Shown here piece after piece: positions 1 to 7,630 of a stretch of DNA of 15,901 nucleotides (positions are counted from its first letter, which is position 1; the number at the start of each line of letters is the position of its first letter). A model generated the notes under the pieces. That model saw only the letters and a program-made list of their open reading frames with translations, did not search any database and had not been told where the DNA came from. This DNA is from Bacillota bacterium. Lineage in GTDB: Bacteria > Bacillota_A > Clostridia > Peptostreptococcales > Anaerovoracaceae. Made by a program: the position numbers and the translations under genes. The stretch covers positions 1 through 15,901 of the forward strand of contig JAFRWH010000072.1 of assembly GCA_017438085.1 (NCBI GenBank), read 5' to 3'.

Positions 1-53
1 CGGTGACCTCCAGCGTGACAGGCTGGCATTCTAACCATCTGAACTACCGGGCC
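1..53 (-). tRNA. tRNA-Asp (GTC), partial at window edge
   Basis: Read on the minus strand, the sequence gives the acceptor 5' strand GGCCCGG, a D-arm beginning TA-GTTC, and an anticodon stem CCAGC/GCTGG around the loop CTGTCAC, so the anticodon is GTC (Asp). The first bases of the T-stem (ACCGG) follow, and then the window ends, so the T-arm and 3' acceptor strand are missing. It lies 7 nt downstream of tRNA-Val in the same orientation and is probably cotranscribed with it. Confidence 0.93.
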
Positions 54-60
54 GCAAATG

Positions 61-136
61 TGGTGGGAGTTATAGGGCTCGAACCTATGACCCCCTGCTT
101 GTAAGGCAGATGCTCTCCCAGCTGAGCTAAACTCCC
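61..136 (-). tRNA. tRNA-Val (TAC)
   Basis: A complete 76-nt cloverleaf is visible on the minus strand. The acceptor is GGGAGTT/AACTCCC with discriminator A and an encoded CCA. The D-stem is GCTC/GAGC, and the anticodon stem TCTGC/GCAGG encloses the loop CTTACAA (anticodon TAC, reading GUA and related Val codons). The T-arm is ATAGG-TTCGAGC-CCTAT. It is the first gene of a tRNA cluster that continues with tRNA-Asp beyond the window. Confidence 0.97.
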
Positions 137-170
137 ACACTTCCGAGGTATTCCTCTGACGTACTCAAGA

Positions 171-199
171 ATAATACAGTACAGATCCCTTTTTGTCAA
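171..199 (-). promoter_or_regulatory. Sigma-A-type promoter for the tRNA-Val/Asp cluster
   Basis: On the minus strand a perfect -35 TTGACA (199-194) is followed by a 17-nt spacer and the -10 TATTAT (176-171). Transcription should start near 164, about 28 nt upstream of the mature tRNA-Val 5' end. The -35 box overlaps the TGA stop codon of yigZ (gcTTGACA). No intrinsic terminator lies between yigZ and the tRNAs, so read-through from the topA operon is also possible. Confidence 0.8.
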
Positions 200-783
200 G
201 CATCGATTCCATAATTTTTAAAAAATAATCTTATGGCTTCCGCTTGTTCGGGTTCGTAACTGATCTCCATACTGACGCTTTCAGCGTAGCTGATATTCTC
301 GATCGCGTACCCTAAAATTATAGCATTGTATTGAATTCTGTCAAGTAAATTATACGGGAGCTTTATCTCTTTTTTAATTATCTCGCGGTATTCCTTTATT
401 CCGGCGGCCTCTATAGCCATCTTGCAGGACGAGCTGTAAGCCCTGACCAGTCCGCCGGTTCCCAGCTTGATTCCGCCGAAATACCGGGTGACCACCACGA
501 TAAGGTTTGTAAGCTCCTCCTTGACCAGTATCTGAAGCATCGGAGCGCCGCTGGTGCCCGAGGGTTCTCCGTCATCCGAAGCCCACTGGAGCTGCTGCTT
601 GTCGCCTATAACCATGGCGGGAACGTTATGAGTAGCGTCTTTGTACTGGGCACGGACCGCAGCAAGCACAGCCTCCGCCTCTTCCCTGGTATCAACCGGG
701 TATGCGTGGGCTATAAAACGGCTCTTTTCTATGATCTGCTCCGCATGAGCTTCTTTTGCAATGCTTTTATAAAGTACTGCCAT
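196..783 (-). CDS. yigZ: YigZ/IMPACT family protein (UPF0029)
   Basis: A 195-residue protein of the YigZ/YvyE/IMPACT family. The N-terminal half carries the UPF0029 signatures: EKSRFIAHAYPV near the start, then QWASDDGEPSGTSGAPML, then VVVTRYFGGIKLGTGGLVRAY. The C-terminal part fits the YigZ ferredoxin-like extra domain. Eukaryotic IMPACT modulates Gcn2-dependent translational control; the bacterial role is unclear, and ribosome or nucleic-acid association has been suggested. I chose the ATG at 783, which gives the usual family N-terminus. An in-frame TTG at 819 would add 12 atypical residues. Neither start has a good Shine-Dalgarno, which suggests coupling to hflX, whose stop is about 50 nt upstream. 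It is the last gene of the topA-hslVU-hflX operon. Confidence 0.9.
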   Translation of the reverse strand: MAVLYKSIAKEAHAEQIIEKSRFIAHAYPVDTREEAEAVLAAVRAQYKDATHNVPAMVIGDKQQLQWASDDGEPSGTSGAPMLQILVKEELTNLIVVVTRYFGGIKLGTGGLVRAYSSSCKMAIEAAGIKEYREIIKKEIKLPYNLLDRIQYNAIILGYAIENISYAESVSMEISYEPEQAEAIRLFFKNYGIDA

Positions 784-832
784 AATGCTGATGTATGTTT
801 TGGCGTGGCCTGCTGCCAAAGCCCCGCCAAAA

Positions 833-2110
833 CTAAATTACAAATTCTTTATATCTGTTTCTGTCGGCTTCGCCCAGCTCAACGCGGATGAATGTGCCTT
901 CGTCTTTGTATTCTGTTAATTCCGGGCTGGATTTTTCCAATATGGCTGACACTACAGCACCCTTGCTGTAGGGGATCAGCAGTTCAGTCATCTGAAGATC
1001 TGAAAATATGCGGGACTTTATGGCCTCAAGCAGCGCATCCATACCCTCTCCGGTCTTGCAGGACAGGGTCATAGCATCCTTGCCGTAGCCTATGGGGTCG
1101 AATTCAGGCACCTTGTCGATCTTGTTGAAGACCAGAAGCTGCTCCTTGCCTGCAGCTCCAAGCTCTCCCAGGACCCGCTGTGTGACTTCTATCTGGAAAT
1201 CGTGCTGATCAAAGCTGGCATCCACCACATGGATCAGAAGATCCGCATAGCTTACCTCTTCCAATGTGGCTTTAAAGGCCTGCACCAGGGCGTGGGGAAG
1301 CTTGCTGACAAAGCCTACGGTATCTATCAGAATGAACTGATGCTTATCGTCAAGACTTATCAGCCTCTGGGAAGTGTCCAGAGTGGCGAACAGCATATCC
1401 TTTTCAAAGACCTGCTTGTCCTCCCTTTCCTCCGCCGCCAGCAGGCGGTTCATTATCGAAGACTTGCCGGCATTGGTATAGCCGACCAGGGCTACCACTG
1501 GGATCTCGGACTTTTCCCTTTTCGCCCTCTGCGTGCTGCGCACAGCCTTTACATCAGCAAGCTCTGCCCGGATGTCATCCAGCCGCTTCTGAATGTGACG
1601 CCTGTCAGTCTCCAGCTTCTTTTCGCCGGGGCCTCTGGTGCCTATGCCGCCGCCAAGACGCGACAGAGCTTTTCCAAAGCCAAGCAGCTTGGGCATGCGG
1701 TACTGAAGCTGCGCCATTTCCACCTGCAGCTTGCCTTCCCTGGTCTGAGCGCGGTCTGCGAAAATGTCCAGTATGAGTATGGTGCGGTCGATCACGCGTA
1801 CGCTTACCGCATCTTCTATGTTTCGAAGCTGCATGCCGGTAAGCTCGTCGTTGAAGATCACCAGGTCTGCTTCCATCTCCTCCACGAAATCTGCCAGTTC
1901 CCGCAGCTTGCCGCTGCCTATATAGCTGGCGGAATTGATCTTCTCCGCATTCTGGATCATCATCCCCAGGACTTCCGCGCCGGCAGCCTCAGCCAGACCC
2001 TTGAGCTCAGCCATGGAGTAATCGATATCCTCTCCGAGACTGAGGCCTACCAGTATTGCGCGGTAGCTTTCCCTCTCTATTACGTTTCCTTGTTCGTCGA
2101 TTCTTATCAT
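833..2110 (-). CDS. hflX: Ribosome-associated GTPase HflX
   Basis: A 425-residue HflX-family GTPase. The N-terminal HflX domain includes the glycine-rich GGGIGTRGPGE segment at residues 153-163. The G domain shows G1 GYTNAGKS (210-217), G3 DTVGF (263-267), G4 NKID (329-332) and G5 SCK (350-352). In characterised bacteria HflX binds the 50S subunit and splits stalled or hibernating ribosomes, notably under heat stress or antibiotics. The start ATG lies one base after the hslU stop (TAA-C-ATG) and has no strong Shine-Dalgarno of its own, so translation is probably coupled to hslU. Pairing with the heat-stress protease hslVU fits a stress-related operon. It is full length with no missing motif. 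Confidence 0.97.
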   Translation of the reverse strand: MIRIDEQGNVIERESYRAILVGLSLGEDIDYSMAELKGLAEAAGAEVLGMMIQNAEKINSASYIGSGKLRELADFVEEMEADLVIFNDELTGMQLRNIEDAVSVRVIDRTILILDIFADRAQTREGKLQVEMAQLQYRMPKLLGFGKALSRLGGGIGTRGPGEKKLETDRRHIQKRLDDIRAELADVKAVRSTQRAKREKSEIPVVALVGYTNAGKSSIMNRLLAAEEREDKQVFEKDMLFATLDTSQRLISLDDKHQFILIDTVGFVSKLPHALVQAFKATLEEVSYADLLIHVVDASFDQHDFQIEVTQRVLGELGAAGKEQLLVFNKIDKVPEFDPIGYGKDAMTLSCKTGEGMDALLEAIKSRIFSDLQMTELLIPYSKGAVVSAILEKSSPELTEYKDEGTFIRVELGEADRNRYKEFVI

Positions 2111-2111
2111 G

Positions 2112-3545
2112 TTACAGTATATATCTGTCTATATCTTCGGCTCTTACTTTGGCGTCGAATTTGCTGTGCACATAGGCTGCATCGATGGTGACTTTGGTGA
2201 GCTCGGGATCGGGCAGATTGTAGGAGATATCCTCCAGCAGCTTCTCCATGATGGTGTGAAGCCTTCTGGCGCCTATGTTTTCAGTCTGATCGTTTACCAG
2301 CGCCGCCATATCAGCTATGGTGTCGATAGCATCGTCGGTGAATTCCAGCTCTATGCCTTCAGTTTCAAGCAGAGCTTTGTGCTGCTTCAGCAGAGCATTG
2401 TCCGGTTCTACAAGTATGCGCTTGAAATCTGCCTTTGTAAGGCTTTCCAGTTCCACTCTGATGGGGAAACGGCCTTGAAGCTCGGGTATCAGATCCGTCG
2501 GCTTGGATACATGGAAAGCACCTGCCCCGATAAAGAGCACATGGTCAGTCTTAACGGGACCGTACTTGGTGTTGACAACGCTGCCTTCAACTATGGGCAG
2601 AATGTCCCTCTGAACGCCCTCTCTGGACACATCGGCCCCCGCCTTATATCCGCTGCCGCTGGCGATCTTGTCGATCTCATCGATGAAGATGATGCCGTTC
2701 TGCTCGCAGTTCTCTACCGCTTCGGAAGTCACCTGATCCATGTCGATCATATTGGCCGCTTCCTGCTCGATGAGTATCTTACGGGCGTCCTTCACCTTCA
2801 TGTTCTTTCTCTTATATTTCTTCTTGCCCCCCATGATATCGAAAATGTTTCCGATGCTGATGGAACCGCCGCCATTCACGTCTATGGTCTGGTCCTTGGG
2901 AGCCTCCTCCACGGAGATCTCTATGTACTGATCCTCCAGAAGTCCTGCCTTGAGCTGCTGACGCACCTGTTCGCGGGCCAGCTCAACTTCGCTCTCGTTG
3001 CCGGTCTTTCTGTCCTCCACCTTCTCGGATGTCTGGTTATAGGTAGCTCTTGCGCCGCCCATCAGAAGCTGGTAGGGATTCATAGGCTGAGCGTTATTCT
3101 GAGGCGCAGCCTGCTTCTTGCCGGGGATAATGGCTTCGATTATCTTTTCCTCCGCCAGTTCCTTTGCCGCCTCGTACTTTTCGTCTATGTGCTTCTGCTT
3201 GGTCACCCTAAGAGATGCCTCCATCAGGTCCCTGACCATGGATTCCACGTCGCGGCCCACATAGCCCACTTCCGTGTACTTTGTAGCTTCCACCTTAACG
3301 AAGGGCGCATCCATGAGCCTTGCAAGGCGCCTTGCGATCTCAGTCTTACCAACGCCTGTGGGACCCATCATAAGGATGTTCTTGGGGGTTATCTCATCTC
3401 TCATCTCATCAGAGAGTTTGTTTCTTCTGTAGCGGTTTCTCAGCGCCACCGCCACGCTTTTCTTGGCCTCGTCCTGGCCGATAATGTATTTGTCCAGCTC
3501 CGCAACTATTTCCTTCGGAGTCATGTCCTGCAGTTTTTTTGCCAT
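2112..3545 (-). CDS. hslU: HslU (ClpY) AAA+ unfoldase subunit of the HslUV protease
   Basis: A 477-residue ATPase that unfolds substrates and feeds them into HslV in the cytoplasm. Visible motifs are Walker A GPTGVGKT (61-68), the pore loop GYVG (94-97), Walker B IIFIDEID (about 285-292) and a sensor-2 region GARRLHT (425-431). The extreme C-terminus, EDIDRYIL, matches the conserved HslU tail that inserts into HslV to activate it. Residues about 110-245 form the charged I-domain, somewhat longer than in the 443-residue E. coli protein and containing a Gln/Asn/Pro-rich linker. The Shine-Dalgarno AGGAGG overlaps the hslV stop codon, 9 nt before the start, so hslV and hslU are tightly coupled. 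Confidence 0.98.
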   Translation of the reverse strand: MAKKLQDMTPKEIVAELDKYIIGQDEAKKSVAVALRNRYRRNKLSDEMRDEITPKNILMMGPTGVGKTEIARRLARLMDAPFVKVEATKYTEVGYVGRDVESMVRDLMEASLRVTKQKHIDEKYEAAKELAEEKIIEAIIPGKKQAAPQNNAQPMNPYQLLMGGARATYNQTSEKVEDRKTGNESEVELAREQVRQQLKAGLLEDQYIEISVEEAPKDQTIDVNGGGSISIGNIFDIMGGKKKYKRKNMKVKDARKILIEQEAANMIDMDQVTSEAVENCEQNGIIFIDEIDKIASGSGYKAGADVSREGVQRDILPIVEGSVVNTKYGPVKTDHVLFIGAGAFHVSKPTDLIPELQGRFPIRVELESLTKADFKRILVEPDNALLKQHKALLETEGIELEFTDDAIDTIADMAALVNDQTENIGARRLHTIMEKLLEDISYNLPDPELTKVTIDAAYVHSKFDAKVRAEDIDRYIL

Positions 3546-3554
3546 GTCTGCCTC

Positions 3555-4094
3555 CTAAAGCTTCTCCACACTGATGTGGCTGTTGGTGTAGACGCAGATA
3601 TCGGAAGCGATCTTAAGTGCTTCTCTAACGATAGATTCTGCATCCATATCTGTGTGATCATAAAGGGCGTGAGCCGCTGCATAGGCAAAATTGCCGCCGG
3701 AGCCTATGGCCACGTAGTCCGCGTCGGGCTCGATGACTTCTCCGGTTCCGGAGATCAGCAGTATGCTCTCCTTGTCAGCCACAAGCATCATGGCTTCCAG
3801 ATTCCTAGCGCCCTGCTCGCTCCTCCATACCTGAGCCAGAGCCACAGCAGCTCTCTTGAGATTGCCTCCGTGCTCCTCCAGCTTCTTTTCGAAGCGCTCG
3901 GTCAGGGAAAAAGCATCCGCCACAGAACCCGCAAAGCCCGAAAGCACCTGATCCTTATAGATCTTGCGGACCTTTTTTGCGTTGTTCTTCATGATGGAGT
4001 GCTCCCCCATGGTCACCTGACCATCGCCTCCTATGGCGATGTCATTTTCACCTCTCTTTACGAGGCAAATAGTCGTTGCATGAAATTTTTCCAT
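3555..4094 (-). CDS. hslV: HslV (ClpQ) peptidase subunit of the HslUV protease
   Basis: A 179-residue proteasome-beta-like N-terminal nucleophile hydrolase that forms the proteolytic core of HslUV. The sequence starts MEKFHATTI, so a six-residue propeptide precedes the expected catalytic Thr7. Other family marks are GGDGQVT (22-28), the NNAKKVRK lysine region (about 37-44), [10 protein letters not shown] (53-62) and GSGGN (131-135). The short propeptide resembles the Bacillus ClpQ form rather than E. coli HslV, where the Thr directly follows Met. A Shine-Dalgarno AAGGGAG stands upstream. The gene lies 35 nt after topA and 9 nt before hslU. In Bacillus xerC/codV and trmFO lie between topA and clpQ; they are absent here. 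Confidence 0.98.
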   Translation of the reverse strand: MEKFHATTICLVKRGENDIAIGGDGQVTMGEHSIMKNNAKKVRKIYKDQVLSGFAGSVADAFSLTERFEKKLEEHGGNLKRAAVALAQVWRSEQGARNLEAMMLVADKESILLISGTGEVIEPDADYVAIGSGGNFAYAAAHALYDHTDMDAESIVREALKIASDICVYTNSHISVEKL

Positions 4095-4129
4095 TTATAT
4101 ACTCCCTTACATTTTTTGACTGATTTAGT

Positions 4130-6226
4130 CTAGTCCTGAGACTGTCCCTTCTCCCGCTTTTCAGTGTAACCGCACTCGGGGTTGGAGCAGGCCAGGTTTC
4201 TGCCTCTTTCCATCAGCAGACTGCCGCACTTTGGGCATTTTTTATTGACTGGCTTGTACCAGAAGACCTGGTCGCAGTCCGGATAGTTGGAGCAGCCGTA
4301 GAAGGTCTTGCCTTTGCGGCTCCTCTTGATGACGATCTCTCCGCCGCACTTGGGGCAGCTTACGCCTGTCCCTGTGATTATGGATCTGGTGTATCTGCAG
4401 GTCGGGAAGCCGGTGCAGGCCAGGAAATCACCGAACTTGCCATGCTTTATGGCAAGGGGTTTTCCGCACTCGGGGCACAGCTCATCGGTGAGCTCGGGCT
4501 TGAGTTCAATCTTCTTGAGTTCAGCCTCTGCCGCGTTCAGCTGCTTTTCTATGTAACCGTTGTAGTAGTCGGATACCACGTTCTGCCAGCTTTCGGTGCC
4601 TTCTTCCACGCCATCCAGCTTTTCCTCCATACCGGCAGTAAAGCCCGCATCCACGAGTTCCTTAAAGTAGACCTCCATGATCTCCTCGGTCACCTTCATG
4701 CCGAGATCTGTAGCTCCAAGACTCTTCTTTTCCTTGAAGATGTAGCGACGGTCCACCAGATTGGACACTATCGGAGCATAGGTGCTGGGGCGGCCTATGC
4801 CCTTGTCCTCCAGCTCCTTGATAAGGCTGGCCTCGGTATATCTTGAGGGCGGCTCGGTGAATTTCTGCTCATCCTCCAACTTCAGAAGCTTGAGTTCCTC
4901 GCCCTTTTCCAGCTCCGGCAGCATCTTGTCCTTTTCGTCATTGTCGGAATAGACCTTCAGGAAACCATCGAAGGTGAGCCTTTTGCCGCTTGCCTTGAAT
5001 CCGTAGCCGCTGTTGTCGATATCCACGCTGACGGAATCGTATTCAGCAGACTTCATGCGGCTTGCCACGAATCTGGACCAGATGAGCCTGTAGAGTCTGA
5101 ACTGGTCGGAGCTGAGTGAACCCTGGATCTCCTCCGGAGTCAGCTCCACATAGCTTGGACGTATGGCTTCGTGGGCATCCTGAGCGCTGCCGCGCTTGTT
5201 GCTGTAGAAGTTCCTGCCCACATAGTCCTTGCCGTAATGCTCCTCCACAAAGGATTTGCAGGCGGCATCAGCAATGTCCGACACTCTGACAGAGTCGGTA
5301 CGTATATAGGTTACCAGACCTATGGTCCCGTGGCCTTTGACGCTGACACCTTCGTACAGCTCCTGGGCAATCATCATGGTCTTCTTAGGCGTGAAATTCA
5401 GCCTTATGGAAGCATCCTGCTGGAGCACGGAAGTGGTATAGGGGGCAAAAGGATTCTTCCTGGTCTTTTTCCTGTCTATATCAGTAACAATGTACTTTCC
5501 CGCGTTGAGGGCAGCAACCACCTTGTCGTTTTCTTCTTTATTGTTGACGGTGATTTTCTTCCCTTTATAGGTTTCCAGCCTTGCCTGGAAGCTTTCCTTC
5601 GCCTCCTTGGATCTGCTGAGCCCCTGTTTGCATAGCTCGGGGCGTATGGACCAGTATTCCTTTGGGATGAAGTCCGCTATCTCCCTTTCCCTGTCGCAGA
5701 TGAGCTTAAGCGCAGCAGACTGAACGCGTCCTGCGGAAAGACCCTTAGCAACCTTAGCCCAGAGCAGAGGGCTCAGCTTATAGCCTACCACTCTGTCCAG
5801 CACTCTTCTGCCTTGCTGGGCATCCACAAGCGCCATGTCCACAGGTCTGGGGTTCTTTACAGCCTCCAGCACCGCAGGCTTTGTGATCTCATGGAAAGCG
5901 ATGCGGTTTGCCTTGGCGGGGTCTATGCCGAGTATGCTGCAGATGTGCCATGAAATGGCTTCGCCTTCCCGGTCAGGGTCCGTTGCCAGATATATTTTAG
6001 AAGCTTCCTTTGCAGCTTCCCTTATTTCCTTGATGGTGTCGCCTTTTCCGCGGACATTGATATAATCCGGGCTGAAGCCGTTTTCGATATTCACGCCTAT
6101 CCGGCTCTTGGGAAGATCCCTGAGATGGCCTTTTGTAGCTATTACTTTGTATTTGCTGCCAAGAAACTTTTCTATGGTCTTGGCTTTGGAGGGAGACTCC
6201 ACTATAACAAGATTCTTTGCTGCCAT
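4130..6226 (-). CDS. topA: DNA topoisomerase I (type IA)
   Basis: A 698-residue type IA topoisomerase that relaxes negative supercoils. The N-terminal Toprim domain begins NLVIVESPSKAKTIEKFLG, with the metal-binding DPDREGE at 83-89. The active-site motif TYIRTDS places the catalytic Tyr at 307. Three C-terminal four-cysteine zinc ribbons are intact: C584/587/604/610, C624/627/645/651 and C664/667/680/685. The start ATG follows the strong Shine-Dalgarno AAAGGAGA four bases away, and a clear promoter lies just upstream. It is the first gene of the topA-hslV-hslU-hflX-yigZ operon and is divergent from the MFS operon. Confidence 0.99.
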   Translation of the reverse strand: MAAKNLVIVESPSKAKTIEKFLGSKYKVIATKGHLRDLPKSRIGVNIENGFSPDYINVRGKGDTIKEIREAAKEASKIYLATDPDREGEAISWHICSILGIDPAKANRIAFHEITKPAVLEAVKNPRPVDMALVDAQQGRRVLDRVVGYKLSPLLWAKVAKGLSAGRVQSAALKLICDREREIADFIPKEYWSIRPELCKQGLSRSKEAKESFQARLETYKGKKITVNNKEENDKVVAALNAGKYIVTDIDRKKTRKNPFAPYTTSVLQQDASIRLNFTPKKTMMIAQELYEGVSVKGHGTIGLVTYIRTDSVRVSDIADAACKSFVEEHYGKDYVGRNFYSNKRGSAQDAHEAIRPSYVELTPEEIQGSLSSDQFRLYRLIWSRFVASRMKSAEYDSVSVDIDNSGYGFKASGKRLTFDGFLKVYSDNDEKDKMLPELEKGEELKLLKLEDEQKFTEPPSRYTEASLIKELEDKGIGRPSTYAPIVSNLVDRRYIFKEKKSLGATDLGMKVTEEIMEVYFKELVDAGFTAGMEEKLDGVEEGTESWQNVVSDYYNGYIEKQLNAAEAELKKIELKPELTDELCPECGKPLAIKHGKFGDFLACTGFPTCRYTRSIITGTGVSCPKCGGEIVIKRSRKGKTFYGCSNYPDCDQVFWYKPVNKKCPKCGSLLMERGRNLACSNPECGYTEKREKGQSQD

Positions 6227-6258
6227 GACTTCTCCTTTATCAGTGAATTTATCTACAT

Positions 6259-6286
6259 ACTATATATATAGTGAAAGAAATGTCAA
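6259..6286 (-). promoter_or_regulatory. Promoter of the topA-hslVU-hflX-yigZ operon
   Basis: On the minus strand a perfect -35 TTGACA (6286-6281), a 16-nt spacer and -10 TATAGT (6264-6259) lie inside an alternating TA tract. The start site should fall near 6252, leaving a leader of about 26 nt before topA. The TA-rich, easily melted -10 region suits a topA promoter that may respond to supercoiling, although that response is inference only. Confidence 0.75.
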
Positions 6287-6353
6287 GTTAAGTATTGGTG
6301 AAGAAAGCGCGAATAAAGCAAGTCTTTTTTTCTATAATATTTTGCGATTTAAG

Positions 6354-6382
6354 TACACTTTTCTTTCTGCAGGGTGTATAAT
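6354..6382 (+). promoter_or_regulatory. Likely promoter of the tandem MFS operon
   Basis: A perfect -10 TATAAT at 6377-6382 sits 28 nt upstream of the first MFS start codon. At 17-nt spacing the -35 position reads TACACT (6354-6359), only a 3/6 match, so the promoter may need an activator or be weak. A second TATAAT at 6333-6338 has no recognisable -35 either. The Shine-Dalgarno AAGAGGT lies 7 nt before the ATG. Confidence 0.45.
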
Positions 6383-6391
6383 TTCGCGAAA
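6382..6391. promoter_or_regulatory. Palindrome TTTCGCGAAA at the MFS operon start site, possible operator
   Basis: A perfect 10-bp palindrome starts on the last base of the -10 TATAAT and covers the predicted transcription start. That position would suit a repressor site. Looser GCGA-containing relatives occur upstream (around 6306-6312 and 6343-6347). It does not resemble the TTGT-CTG-ACAA site in front of the gntR gene, so a different factor could be involved. No experiment or family match supports it. Confidence 0.25.
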
Positions 6392-6410
6392 GCTTTAAGA
6401 GGTACCTATT

Positions 6411-7604
6411 ATGGATAACAAAAGAAAACAACTGATCATACTCATCAAGTGCTGCATCTGCATGGGCTGCAGCTTCGGCGTGATCACCAACTGTCTTGGC
6501 ATCTTCTTTACTCCCATCGCAACTCAGCTGGGTGTTGGAAGAGGCGATGTGGCCCTGATGTCAACTATCATGAGCCTGTCATCGGCAGCTGCGATCCAGA
6601 TAATCGCCAGGATGCTCAACCGCAAGTTCCCCATCAACATACTGATGGGAGCCGGCGCGATTCTTGCCATAGCCAGCGTGTTTGTCATGAGCATCGCAAA
6701 AAGCATCATGGTCTTTTATGTCTGCGGCGCGCTTCTTGGCATAGGATACAGCTGCTATGCCAATCTGCCAGTATCCATCCTGCTCCGCAGCTGGTACGGC
6801 GAGAAGAACGCATCCAAGCTTGGCATAGCCATGGCATTCTCCGGGCTCTGCGCTGCGATAGCTAACCCCATCATGGGAAGATTCATAAGCTCCGGCGGCT
6901 ACCAGAGCGGTTTCAGAGTGATGGCCATCATACTTGTGGTGCTTTCACTCCCCGCCACATTCACCATGAAGCTCAAGGAAGAGGAACCCAAAGAGGGCCG
7001 CGCTGCTTCCGGCAAGGACAATAAGATCGTCACCGGAACCGTTATCGCTGCTTCCACAATGATACTTCTGGTCCTCAACGCCGCATCCGTCTCCACCGAG
7101 ACCGGTATGAACAGCCACTTCTCCTCCGCAGCCATCAGCTTCGGATACACGCTGGCATTCAGCGCCACTGTGGCATCCTTCCAAAACATTTTCAATTCGG
7201 TATGGAAGCTGCTCTACGGCTTCTTCATCGATAAGATCGGGCTCGTCAAGAGCACGGTTCTTTACCTTGGCATAAATATGGCAGGCAGTGCACTGATCCT
7301 CGGGCTCAATAATGTGCCCGCTGCTTTCCTTGCCGGCGTTTCCATGTATGCCACCGCCTTTGGAATAAGCACCGTAGGCTGCACCATAATGCTGCAGAAA
7401 ATAGCCAAGGAGCGCTACGCTGAAGTATACGCCACAATGAATCTTGTTCAGACTCTGGGCTATGCCTTCTTCACCTGGGCTTACGGCAGTATAAGCGATA
7501 AAGCAGGAAATTATCTACCCTGCCTTATCATCGCCATCGCTGCCTCCGCCTGCTGCGCCGTCATTTTCAATCTTCTCGGACGCCGCATCCCAAAGGAAGC
7601 ATAG
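6411..7604 (+). CDS. MFS carrier, monocarboxylate/OFA-like (first of a tandem pair)
   Basis: A 397-residue integral membrane protein with about 12 hydrophobic segments in two six-helix halves, separated by a charged cytoplasmic loop at about 187-206 (KLKEEEPKEGR). The pattern SWYGEKNASKLGIAMAFSG (about 127-145) resembles the loop of MFS carriers in the MCT/OFA/CynX range, which move small carboxylates or related anions, rather than drug exporters. The first helix is cysteine-rich, with C14, C15, C17, C20 and C28. The start ATG has the Shine-Dalgarno AAGAGGT 7 nt upstream. The next gene, a close paralogue, begins 26 nt after its stop, so the two are probably one transcript. The nearby Fe-S dehydratase suggests a catabolic substrate. 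The substrate itself is not identifiable. Confidence 0.85.
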   Translation: MDNKRKQLIILIKCCICMGCSFGVITNCLGIFFTPIATQLGVGRGDVALMSTIMSLSSAAAIQIIARMLNRKFPINILMGAGAILAIASVFVMSIAKSIMVFYVCGALLGIGYSCYANLPVSILLRSWYGEKNASKLGIAMAFSGLCAAIANPIMGRFISSGGYQSGFRVMAIILVVLSLPATFTMKLKEEEPKEGRAASGKDNKIVTGTVIAASTMILLVLNAASVSTETGMNSHFSSAAISFGYTLAFSATVASFQNIFNSVWKLLYGFFIDKIGLVKSTVLYLGINMAGSALILGLNNVPAAFLAGVSMYATAFGISTVGCTIMLQKIAKERYAEVYATMNLVQTLGYAFFTWAYGSISDKAGNYLPCLIIAIAASACCAVIFNLLGRRIPKEA

Positions 7605-7630
7605 CTCCGGTTGCTGTTTAAGGAATTAAG

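Noticed and set aside
143..156. Small GAGG/CCTC inverted repeat between tRNA-Val and its promoter
   Set aside because: The stem is four base pairs with no T-tract, so it is neither a credible terminator nor a regulatory site.
2109..4133. 674-codon open frame on the plus strand across hslU and hslV
   Set aside because: It is exactly antisense to two certain genes. Its translation is a Leu/His/Cys/Ser-rich mixture without domains, and it has no ribosome binding site. It is a shadow of the codon use of hslUV.
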